A stretch of DNA of 64,000 nt. It comes from Candidatus Gracilibacteria bacterium. GTDB lineage: Bacteria; Patescibacteriota; Gracilibacteria; BD1-5; UBA6164. The DNA lies in NCBI GenBank assembly GCA_010119145.1, contig JAACSU010000007.1, positions 577,869-641,868 of the forward strand, in the 5' to 3' direction. Made by a program: the position numbers and the translations under genes. The notes beneath the pieces were generated by a model. That model did no database searches and had not been told where the DNA came from. It saw nothing but the letters and a program-made list of their open reading frames with translations. Positions 54,640-64,000 of this stretch are shown here, in pieces (positions within the stretch are counted from its first letter, which is position 1; each line of letters begins with the position of its first letter).

Positions 54640-55485
54640 TTAAAATATATTTCTTTGTTCTTTTGCTTTCATGAGTTTTAAAAACTCAGCAAAAAGTGAG
54701 CTTTGTTCATGTAAAAATAGAGTATCAACTCATATCAAATGCATAGATTTTTGAAAATCCTTTAGTTTTTGTTTTCTTTTCAATTGGTATTCTTGTTTCT
54801 TCGTTTCGTCAGAAAGATTCATTCAAAGAGAAGCAGTTCAAGAAGAAAATACTTCGATTCACGTTCCTTCTAATGTGTTTTCAAAGTATGTTGAAATATG
54901 AATATATATTACATCGTGTTTATGACTTAGTATTTTAATACTTCTCTCATCTACAGTGAGACTATCACTCAGAACAAATATAACTGATTTTTTAAGCGAA
55001 GACTTATTTATTTGGCTTAAAGAAAATTCTGTTTTTGTGTTCCTTGGAGAAATTTCGGTAAATCAGAGAATTTTATGCAGTGAAATAATAGATTTTTTTG
55101 CTGGTATATATTTTAGCTCATTTTCTCAAATAATATATCATCCAAAATTTTCACCAGATTTTATACTTGCCTGTCATATGAGTTCTAGTATATCTTGAAT
55201 GAGCTTAATTTTTGGATTCCCAGCTTCATAATATAGACTCTGAGAATGATCAATTATTGTTAAAATTGTCCCCTGTTTGTCCTCTCTATATCTCCTCATA
55301 ATAGTTGTTCATTCTTGACTTGAACGAGCCCAATCAATATATTTCGCGTCATCTCATGAACTATATTCTCTGAAATCTTGAAACTCAATTCAACGACCTG
55401 AAAAAGCAGCTTTAAAATTTCCTATAAAGAGTCACTCCATAAGCTTAGAACTCTTAAAACTTATATGTTTGTGTCCTTGTTTCAT
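54640..55485 (-). CDS. DUF58 protein
   Basis: A 281-residue DUF58-family protein (von Willebrand A-like, with no MIDAS set in this family). The family motif is complete: GIEFQDFREYSSGDDAKYIDWARSS (about 33-57) with MRRYREDKQGTILTIIDHSQSL after it. It lies between moxR and batD, as is usual, with 3- and 9-nt gaps. It is thought to be a MoxR partner. Confidence 0.9.
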
Positions 55486-55488
55486 GTA

Positions 55489-56427
55489 TTAATCGAGTTT
55501 GGTATCTTTTAAAATATTTCTAATAATATCCTCTGTGACGATTCCATCAGCAAGCGCTTCATATTGAAGAATAATTCTATGCCTCAGCACTCCATAAGCC
55601 ATAGTTTTTACGTCTTCTGGGATTACAAAATCTCTTCCCTGCATGACAGCAAGTGCTTTTGAAGTTCGTAGGAGTGCAAGAGATGCCCGAGGAGAGGCTC
55701 AATAGGCAATCTCGGGGTGAAGTTCAGTATCTCTCGATGCAAAAATTATATTACATATATAATCATAAATACTTTCTGATACTTGAATATGTTCTATCAT
55801 TTCACGAAGTTCCAATATTTCTTTTTTTCAAAAAATTGTACTGAGTTTGGTAGTATCCCGAGAGATAGCTTTTTGGAGAATAATTTTTTCTTCTGCTTTT
55901 GTTGGATATTCAACTATAGTCTTTAAAAGAAATCTATCCAATTGAGCTTCTGGAAGTTGAAAAGTTCCCTCTTGCTCGAGAGGATTTTGAGTTGCAAGTA
56001 CCATAAATGGAGCGTCCAGTGGAAATGTTTTATCTCCTATTGTTACTTGTCGTTCTTCCATAGATTCCAAAAGTGCAGACTGTACTTTACTTGGTGCTCG
56101 ATTGATTTCATCAGCCAGCACAAAATTTGCAAAAATCGGTCCTTTTTTAACCTCAAATATCTTCGCGTCAGGATCATATATCTTAGCACCAATTAAGTCA
56201 CTTGGAAGTAAATCTGGAGTAAACTGTATTCGTTGAAAAGACAGTTTAAGAGCTTGTGCGTAACTTGAGATAGTTCGAGTCTTTGCAAGTCATGGTGCTC
56301 ACTCTAGCAATATATGTCCCCCCGATAATAGTGCAACAACTATATCTCTCTTAAGGTTCTCTTGACCTACTATTATTTTTCAAACTTCATCTTGAAGTTC
56401 TTGTATTTTTTGTGCTATTTCTATCAT
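55489..56427 (-). CDS. moxR: MoxR-family AAA+ ATPase
   Basis: A 312-residue AAA+ chaperone of the MoxR family. Walker A ILLEGAPGLAKTR (about 40-52, canonical GxPGxAKT; the leading and third glycines are TGA), Walker [21 protein letters not shown] (about 102-121), sensor 1 [24 protein letters not shown] and the C-terminal [12 protein letters not shown] lid (sensor 2 Arg). It heads the bat operon. Known role: chaperoning VWA proteins; here the BatA/BatB pair. Confidence 0.95.
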
Positions 56428-56572
56428 AATTATTTTATTTATTATATCTCGCCTATTGTAATGTAAATAGTATATTTTAAAAGTAAGAAGTATCTAAGAA
56501 ACACTATATTATTTGACTAAGTTAATTAAATAACTATTAAAACAATATAAGAATAGTATTTAATAATTTGTT

Positions 56573-57139
56573 ATGAATAATTCAAAATCTAATATGCATT
56601 GATCAGAAACAATTAGTAACTCCCCTGAAGCTATTAATCATTTAGATGAATGTAGAAAAAATGTATCCTGAATAATTTGAAATGTTGAAACAGAATTATT
56701 TAACAATACCAAAGGGCTTAATTTATCAAATACTTTAATACAATTACGCAAAAGTGGTATACAAGAAATAAGTGCCAATGTGTGACAAAACTTAGTGAGC
56801 AAATGCTCAAACTTTTCAGAACTCATTCAACTAAATTCTCTCTATTCTATTCCTAAAAGTAAGAATATATTTTTTGCTACAATTTTTTTGATTCTAAAGG
56901 ACTGAGAATTGGACGATTGTTTGAAAGAAAAATATTTAGAACTTATTTTAAAAGAATTATTTTTACTTATAAGAGAAGAATTTAAAAAGAAAAAATGATG
57001 AAATCTTTCTAAGATATATAAACAAAAAGAATGAAGAGACCTAATATTACGATTTGAAAAAATTTTAAAAAATCCAAATATTCCTGAAACCCAAAAAAAA
57101 TTAATTTTACAATTAATTCAAGATTTAGAACAATTGTAA
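56573..57139 (+). CDS. hypothetical helical protein (188 aa)
   Basis: A 188-residue helical protein, MNNSKSNMHGSETISNSPEAI..., with a hydrophobic stretch NIFFATIFLILKDG (about 99-112) that is too polar-flanked to be a sure membrane helix, then highly basic helices (REEFKKKKGGNLSKIYKQKE). Eight TGA glycines. Divergent from moxR and ends at a terminator shared with sod. Family not recognised. Confidence 0.6.
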
Positions 57140-57142
57140 AAT

Positions 57143-57169
57143 AAAAATCCTCACTACTGAGGATTTTTA
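57143..57169. terminator. bidirectional terminator between 56573 gene and sod
   Basis: AAAAATCCTCA/TGAGGATTTTT around CTAC, with T-runs on both sides. Confidence 0.85.
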
Positions 57170-57174
57170 TTGTA

Positions 57175-57750
57175 TTATTTAACTTTAGATTCTAACATTT
57201 TCCAATTTACAATGTTAAAGAAATTATCTATGAATTTTTTTCTATCGTTTCTATAATCAATATAATACGCATGTTCCCATACATCACATCCTAAAATGGC
57301 TTCTCCACCTTCTGTAAGAGGATTTTCTCCATTTGGAGTAGAGTAGATTTCAAGTTTTTGATCTTTTTGAACAAGCCATACCCAACCAGAACCAAATCTA
57401 GCAAGTGCTTCTTTTGTAAAAGTTTCCTTGAATCAATCAAAGCTTCCAAAATTTTCTGTTAACATATCAGCTAATCTCCCCATAGGTTCTATACCATTAT
57501 TTACTTTCAGAGTATTCCAAAATAAGTTATGATTCCATATTTGAGCTGCGTTGTTAAAGATCCCACCTTTTGATTTTTTTATGATGTCTTCTAATTCCAT
57601 ATCTGCAAATTCTGTCCCCTGAATAAGTTCATTAAGTTTTGTAACATATGCTTGATGATGTTTTGAATAATGATATTCAAGAGTTTCCTCTGACATGTAT
57701 GGTTCAAGAGCATTTTTTGCAAAAGGAAGTTCCATTAATTCGTGTTTCAT
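57175..57750 (-). CDS. sod: Fe/Mn superoxide dismutase
   Basis: Disproportionates superoxide. It has 191 residues, the usual length. Metal ligands: H27 in LEYHYSKHHQAYV, His in NHNLFWNTL (about 74), Asp/His in GCDVWEHAYYIDYRND (about 155-170). One TGA occurs near residue 106 (FDGFKETF). The G-x-D-V-W-E-H-A-Y-Y pattern is standard; I cannot decide Fe versus Mn by eye. With AhpC and the bat operon, it shows exposure to oxygen. Confidence 0.95.
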
Positions 57751-57938
57751 AATCTATGTATATTTATCTAATAAAGTATTGAGTTACTATTGTAACAAAA
57801 TATCATTTTATCACAAATTTGTAAGAAGAGTGTAAGGAAAAAATACAGGAAAGTGAGATATTTTTCTTTTTGATAATTTTACTTTTTTGATTAAAGTATG
57901 CACGCAAAAATTAACATAAAACTAATCTGATACAACAC

Positions 57939-59321
57939 GTGTTTTTTAAGAAAAAAAAGATAGCTTCACAAAAGAAAAAAATTCAAAAAACTCCTTATAT
58001 TTTGTGAGCTTTTTGAGTTCTAAGTATTTTGTTTTTGGGGACTTTTGTAGTGCAAGCTATGAATGCAATTCCATTTCAAATTTTTGAATTTGCTGGAGGG
58101 AGTGGGTCAATCCTAAATTTTGGAAATAAAGAAGATGAAAATACTTTAGATGAAAATGTATACATACTTGTTACCGGTAGATGAGGTGGTAATCACGATG
58201 CTCCAAATCTTACTGATACCATGATATTAGCTTGAATAAACTCAACACAAGAGACAATTACACTTCTTTCACTCCCTCGAGATTTATGGGTTTCATATCC
58301 ATCTTGAAGAAAATGAAGAATTAATGGTGTGTATGAAAATGGTCTGTTAGGTACACCAACAGAAGCTATGCAATGATTAGCAGAAGTAGTAACTAACATA
58401 ACATGAAAAAAAATTGATCATTATGTTAACATAGATTTTAACTGATTTATAGAAATAGTTGATACGCTCTGAGGAGTTGAAGTCACACTTGAAGAAAACT
58501 TTGCTGATTATGAGTATCCTGATGCAAACAGGGGTTATAAAACGTTCATACTGAAAAAATGAACTTGGAATCTCGATGGTGAAGTTGCCCTTATGTACGC
58601 GAGAAGCCGACATTCAACAAGTGATTTTGATAGGTCACTCAGACAACAACAAATTATTTCTTCTCTCAGAGAAAAAGTATCGAATCTCTGATACTTTAAA
58701 AATCGAAAGCAAATCGTAGAACTCTACGATATCTTTACTGAATATGTAGAAACAGATTTAGCTTTGACAGATATGGTTAAACTCTGACTTGCAGTAAAAT
58801 GATGGGAAGATCCTCAAACACTCAGTTTTAATCTCAATGATAGTTGTTATAGCAATAGTCCAAGCTGTATGCCATGAGGATTTATTTATACACCAAATAG
58901 AGCATTATTTTGAGGAGCAAGTGTTCTGCTGACGAATGGATGAACTGGAACCAATCCGTGACTCTATCCAGATATACACCAATTTGCAGATTATATCTAC
59001 GAAAGTCCTGATATGTACTCTAAACCCAAAAGTATCGTAATTTACAATGCTACTAGTCAATGATTCCTCGCTCAAAAACTAGCAGAAGAGCTGAGACCTT
59101 ATGGATTTACTATAGATTATGAAACTGGGACTCAAAGCATGAAAGAAAAAGAGTTTGAAAATTCTATTTTGTATTATAATGGTATAGAATCCAATGATTC
59201 TACTTTAACAGCACTCAAAGACTTTTTAAATATACAACAAATTGAAAAAGTGGACGCTCCTGTATTTAGTGGGAGTTGAACTACAATAGAGATTATTCTC
59301 AATGACACTAACAGTTTTTAA
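57939..59321 (+). CDS. LytR-CpsA-Psr (LCP) family protein
   Basis: A 460-residue membrane protein of the LCP family, which attaches glycopolymers to peptidoglycan. N-terminal basic stretch and transmembrane helix (ILGAFGVLSILFLGTFVVQ, about 21-39); LCP domain with DTMILAGINSTQETITLLSLPRDLWV (about 97-122) and INGVYENGLLG, plus the LMYARSRHSTSDFDRSLRQQ motif (R/H for pyrophosphate). A C-terminal LytR_C-type domain (SIVIYNATSQGFLAQKLAEEL, about 354-374) is present. GTG at 57939 is the only start ahead of the helix. PBP1A follows 9 nt later. Confidence 0.9.
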
Positions 59322-59330
59322 TAATACAAT

Positions 59331-62300
59331 ATGGCATTTCAAAAAAGAAGAGTTGCAGCAGTAACTCCAAGTAGTTATCGAAATAGAAACTACAAAAAAA
59401 TCAAAACTTCTACTCAATCGTGAGGATGAGTGAAAAAACCAAAAAAACCAATAGGGAAAACATTACTCTATATTATTTGAGGGCTTTTTATATTCTGACT
59501 TATTGGAATTATTGTTCTCTACCAAAAAATTATAGCCCCTCTTCCATCTATAAGTGAACTTGAAAATTTAGAAATTTCAGAATCATCAACTATATATGAC
59601 AGAGAAGGTTGAGAATTGTATAGTATTTTTCAGGAGAAAAGAAGATATGTTACCTTTGATGCGATTAATAAAAATATGATCAACGCAATCGTAGCATGAG
59701 AGGATAAAAGATACTGGGAAAATCCTGGAGTCGATTTTATAGGACTTGTGAGGGCAGGAATATACTGAGTAATAGGTAAAAATGAATGATTCTGAGGTAC
59801 CTCAACACTCACTCAACAACTTATTCGTAACACAATTATTGAGAACCGAAGTTCTGATGAAACTGTTTTTGATAAAGTAGAACGAAAGATCAAAGAAATA
59901 TATCTCGCGTTTAAACTGACAAATGGAGTTTCAAAAGAAAAAATTCTTGAGCTCTACTTAAATAAAATAGCGTACGGAAGTAATGCGTATTGAATTGAAC
60001 AAGCTTCTAAGACATTTTATTGAAAAAGTGCAAAAGACTTATGAATATTAGAAGCTTCTATGCTTGCTTCTCTTCCAAAAGGACCGACCTATTATTCTCC
60101 ATACAATAATTTCGATAGGCTCGTTGGATACCCATATGTTTATGAAAATAATGATAGTGAAAACTCTATATTTGTTATATCTAAAAACTCTATAGAAGAA
60201 AATAAAGATGCAGTAACAGCTCTCACTGATTTTCTTGATGGACTCAAGGCTCAAAGATTTGATGGGACAAAAGCACTACTATGTGGCCTGAAAGAAGAAA
60301 ATTTGAAATCAAATATTTCTATTGATTGAGATGGCTGTAGTGTTATTAGTTATACAGACTTCCTCACTCTCTTAAATAATATTAAAATTGAAGTTGGAGA
60401 TAAAAATGTAGAATATCAAATCTGAAGAAAGGATTTTATTCTAGGTCGTATGCTTGAGGATGAATATATTACATTTGAAGAATATAAAGATGCTGTAATA
60501 TGAGGTATAGGATTTGAGTTTCAAAAATATACTGAGGATATCAAATCTCCGCATTTCGTGTTTTATGTCAGAGAATATTTAGAAGAAAAATACTGAAAAG
60601 ACTTACTTGAGACAGGTTGATTAAAAATATATACTTCACTCGATCCTAAACTTCAAGAAGAAGCTGAAAGAATAGTTTCTGAAAGAGCTGCTGCTAATGA
60701 AACAAAATTCTGAGCTCAAAATGCTGCCCTTGTTTCACTCGATAATAAAACTGGACAAATACTAGCAATGGTATGAGGACGTGATTATTTTGATGAAAAG
60801 AATAAATGAAATATCAATATGACCACAGCTGCTTTGCAACCTGGTTCTTCATTTAAACCATTTGTCTATGCACTCGCTATTGATCAGGGTGAAATAGGAA
60901 CAAAGACTCCTATATATGATTTAAAAACAACATTTCCTTGAGATTATACTCCCAAAAACTATGATTGAAAATTCATGGGAAAGATGACTATTTCAACTGC
61001 ATTAAACTATTCTAGAAATATACCAGCAGTAAAAATGTTCTTTCTAGCAGGTGGAGAAGAAAATATTCTCACATTCATGGAAAAGCTCTGAATTGATGGT
61101 ATTCGTAAATTTAGAGATGAATATACAGCAAGCTCTTGAACTAAGTATACTTATTGAGCATCAATGGCACTTTGAACAGTTATGATGACTCCACTAGAAA
61201 TGGCTCAAGCATATAGTGTATTTGCCAATTTATGAGTAAAAAGAGAATTAGTTCCTGTTATTAAGATACTTGACTCAAAGGGATTAGTAATTGAAGAAGC
61301 AGAAGAAAATAATTGAGTTCAAGCAATAGATGCTGCAACGGCCTATATATTAGATTATATTCTTTCAGATACTTCAGCAAGACCGTCAGGTTGGAATAAC
61401 TATCTCTCTCTTTCTTGAAGAAATGTAGCTGCAAAAACTGGTACATCAACGAAGGCTTCTTCAAAAGATGGGAACGAGGTACTAGCCAGAAACCTGTGGA
61501 CTATATGATTTACTCCACAAATTACTACAGTAGTATGGGCTTGAAACAATGATTGAAGTGAAACTGGTACGAACTGAAATTGACTTGAAGCTGCTGGATC
61601 CATTTGGAAAGAGTTTATGGAAAGTGCCCATGTATGAAAAGAAGTACTAAATTGGAAGCGACCAAACGGAGTGAAGGAAGCAAATATATCGAGAATATCA
61701 GGGCTATTAGCTCCTGGTAGTCTCGATTCTAGCCTTATACTCTCTTCACTTTTTAAAAATGCCCCTACAGAGTTTGATCAAAGTCTTCAACCAATAGAGG
61801 TAGATCTCTTGTGTAATGGTACCATTACAGAGAATACTCCTGCTTCAGCAATTTGAACTGTAAACTTATTAGCACTTCGTTCACTCCAGCCAAATAACCC
61901 AGCATGGGAAAATCCTGTGAGAGCTTGGGTGAATTGAGGTGGGTATACCAGTGAAATTTGAAATGTGGGGTCATTTATAACTTATATTAATCCTGAAGCT
62001 TGTGAAAGAACAGGATTTGCATGAAATATTTCTGTATGAGCTAATATAGAATCCTGAGCTACCTTTGTAAATGGTTCAAATTATATTGAAATAGCGTATC
62101 AAAGTTCTACTCCTATCACTCAAATAGATGTGTTTTTATGAGAGAAGAAAATTAAACAAATAGATTTAGACTCAAAAAAAGAATGAGTTTATAAGTGAGA
62201 TGTTACAATACCCAGTGGAACACTTTGAATAGAATCTCTTATAGTAAAAGCTACAGACACAGAATACTATTCACAATCTAAATCATATAGTATAGACGTA

Positions 62301-62603
62301 ATAAAACGAGATAATGCAGCTCCTGAAATAACTGTTTCAAACCCATCTAATGGCAAAATATCACTCTATGCGTGAGACTTCTTTAACTTACGAGGTTCTG
62401 TAAGTGATATAAGTGTTATTCGTTCTGTAAATATTTATATAGATGATAAACCCTATAAAATAGGGATCCAATGACGAGACTTTGCACAAGAGATTGATAG
62501 TTCTGAAATAGAGATTTGAGAACACGTCATTAAAGTTGAAGCTGTCGATATGGATTTCAATATTTGATCTCAATCAATACAGTTAGATGTATTAGAACGA
62601 TAG
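59331..62603 (+). CDS. class A penicillin-binding protein (PBP1A-like)
   Basis: Bifunctional peptidoglycan synthase of 1090 residues, anchored by one N-terminal helix (LLYIIGGLFIFGLIGIIVLY). Glycosyltransferase 51 domain: AGEDKRYWENPGVDFIG (about 121-137), GTSTLTQQLIRN, RKIKEIYLAFKL and LNKIAYGSNAYGIEQAS. In the first motif the usual His of ED..(F/Y)..H.G(v/i)D is Asn. Transpeptidase domain: SSFK (catalytic Ser in PGSSFKPF, about 504), SRN and KTGT. The C-terminal 300 residues form Ig-like or Big-type beta domains (EITVSNPSNGKISLYAG) near 1005. An unusual 100-residue insert separates the two domains. Confidence 0.93.
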
Positions 62604-62681
62604 TTTTCATGTATAATTTTATTGACCTGATGCAAGATTTTTATAGACTACAACAGCTTAATAAATTTAAATTAAAAATAC

Positions 62682-63296
62682 ATGTACGAAAATATGCAAG
62701 ATTACTCTATTGTAAAAATAGATACTCCAGCTCCTGGTTTCCATCTCCCTTACTATTGTCCTATAAAAGATGATGAAGGAATGATGGATTTGGCTGATTT
62801 AAAATGAAAATGGGTGGTTCTATTTTTCTATCCAGCAGATTTCACATTTGTATGTCCTACAGAACTCAAAGATATGGCTGATAACTTTGATGAGTTCAAA
62901 AATATGTGAGTAGAAGTGCTAGCTGCGAGTACTGATACAGTCTACTCTCACAAAGCCTGGGTACAACATGAATTGCTTATGAAGAACTTCCCTTTCAAAA
63001 TGCTTGCTGATCATAATTTAGGAACAGCAGATGCATATAATATTCTCGATGAAGAAACAGGAATTGCTGGAAGAGGTACCTTTATCATAGATCCAGAAGG
63101 AACATGTAGAGGAATAGAAGTTACTTCAGGACCTTTAGGTCGAAATTCTGAAGAACTCCTACGAAAAATAGAAGCTCTTCAATTTATGGGAGCGAATCCA
63201 TGAGTTGCTTGTCCAGCTCGTTGGAAATCAGGTTCTAAAACTCTCACTCCATCCATTAAAATATCTGGTCAAGTTGGAGAACAACTTCAAGATTAA
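62682..63296 (+). CDS. ahpC: 2-Cys peroxiredoxin AhpC
   Basis: Reduces hydrogen peroxide and organic hydroperoxides. It has 204 residues. The peroxidatic cysteine is C58 in [11 protein letters not shown]; a resolving cysteine near residue 177 lies in VACPARW. The conserved Arg and GTFIIDPEG are present. The length, the VCP motif and the late CPA motif fit the AhpC/Prx1 group. A second ATG four codons later is a possible start. It lies after PBP1A with its own 78-nt leader and ends at the terminator at 63311. Confidence 0.95.
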
Positions 63297-63310
63297 AATA
63301 TATTACAATA

Positions 63311-63340
63311 AAAAAGCTCAGAATAAATTCTGAGCTTTTT
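63311..63340. terminator. bidirectional terminator after ahpC
   Basis: AAAAAGCTCAGAAT/ATTCTGAGCTTTTT; lies between ahpC and the minus-strand gene at 63360, ending both. Confidence 0.85.
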
Positions 63341-63359
63341 ATATTTAATAATTTTAAAA

Positions 63360-63830
63360 TTACATTTTTTTAAAATTTCTTTTAGTTTCTTTTTTAAGTT
63401 CTTTTACCTCTGAATCAGCTTTTGCAAGTTTTCTTTCAGCTGAATCTAGAGAGTCATCTGCAGAAGATATAAGGTCCCTAACTGAGCTTAGAAAACTAGA
63501 AAATAATCCTTGTGCTTTTTCTTTTCCGACTTCTTTATTTTTTTGTAATTCTTCAATAAGTTGTTGCCCTTGTTTTTGATATTTTTCAGCGTATTGTTTA
63601 AAATCAGCCTTTTTAGCAGCTATTTTTTCTCTATTTTCATCTGAAACATATTTTTGTTCAACATCTGAAATAAAGCTTTTTTGAGTCGCAAGAAAATTAT
63701 CGACCATAAGTTTTACGTCTTCTTTAGATTGTACTTTTTTTATAGTATTTTTGTTCTTCCCATACATAGAAGCCACGACATTTCAAGCTATATACCCGCT
63801 TGCTAGGAATAAAAGTTTTCTTCAAAACAT
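63360..63830 (-). CDS. membrane-anchored coiled-coil protein (YtxH-like)
   Basis: A 156-residue protein: a short N-terminal glycine-containing hydrophobic segment (FGRKLLFLASGYIAGNVVASMYG), followed by a long basic/acidic coiled coil (AKKADFKQYAEKYQKQGQQL ... SAERKLAKADSEVKELKKET). Size and layout match YtxH-type stress proteins. The true start is the ATG at 63830; under the standard code the first 18 residues, which hold the membrane segment, are lost because of two TGA codons. Confidence 0.75.
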
Positions 63831-63980
63831 AAATTTAATAATGAGAAAAATAAATTGTACAGCTATATTACTTCCTTGCTGTAAGAAAATAGTATATAAT
63901 TGATTATATTATTTAAGCAACGAGATGCAATTGTATTTTTTAACATAAAAGCACTTGTATTGCTTTACAACACTTAGTAT

Positions 63981-64000
63981 ATGACTACACTATCACAGCT
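63981..64000 (+). CDS. start of a gene cut by the window edge
   Basis: ATG ACT ACA CTA TCA CAG, six codons (MTTLSQ) before the edge. The preceding 140 bp are AT-rich, hold no other gene and include promoter-like TATAAT-type text. Too short to judge. Confidence 0.3.

Overview
This 64 kb, AT-rich window comes from a Candidate Phyla Radiation bacterium that reads UGA as glycine (genetic code 25, the Gracilibacteria / Absconditabacteria (SR1) group). The evidence is in the sequence. In-frame TGA sits where families require glycine, for example in the P-loops of the AAA+ ATPase and MoxR, beside KMSKS in IleS and in SLH repeats. Genes terminate only at TAA or TAG. Read with the standard code, almost every gene here breaks into pieces. 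All coordinates below use UGA = Gly.

Layout. (1) 1-5937 is the end of an integrated phage-like element: RecT and a chain of tiny overlapping genes on the minus strand, a control region, then a plus-strand Xre-type regulator, unknown cargo genes, an ImmA/IrrE peptidase and a large serine recombinase whose 3' end runs into a tRNA-Lys gene. (2) 6101-25501 holds housekeeping and small-molecule genes: a DUF4153-like membrane protein, TrmB, NAD-dependent DNA ligase, a roughly 500-nt candidate structured RNA, NrnA, a pseudopilin, Elp3, an NTPase, a Nudix enzyme, an O-antigen-ligase-like protein, an HD hydrolase, MurI, acetyltransferases and a methyltransferase. (3) 25566-38357 is a surface region: TelA, an 1825-residue beta-helix/SLH protein, a membrane protein / coiled-coil / AAA+ trio, and a prepilin fused to a beta-propeller. 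(4) 38423-43441 contains a T-box-like leader with ilvA-ridA, tRNA-Ser with a duplicated 3' end, a DUF559 nuclease gene enclosed by about 50-bp inverted repeats, and lipoproteins. (5) 43454-51078 has IleS, a HAD-like protein, a second candidate ncRNA, a beta-CASP RNase and YbaB. (6) 51139-56427 is a minus-strand MoxR/DUF58/BatD/BatA/BatB/BatC operon. (7) 56573-64000 has superoxide dismutase, an LCP protein, PBP1A and a 2-Cys peroxiredoxin.

The genes describe a small-genome cell with a peptidoglycan wall (MurI, PBP1A, LCP), pseudopilins, large SLH-anchored surface proteins and antioxidant enzymes. The most interesting material lies in the mobile-element cargo, the two unidentified promoter-to-terminator RNAs, the inverted-repeat-bounded DUF559 unit and the pilin-propeller fusion.
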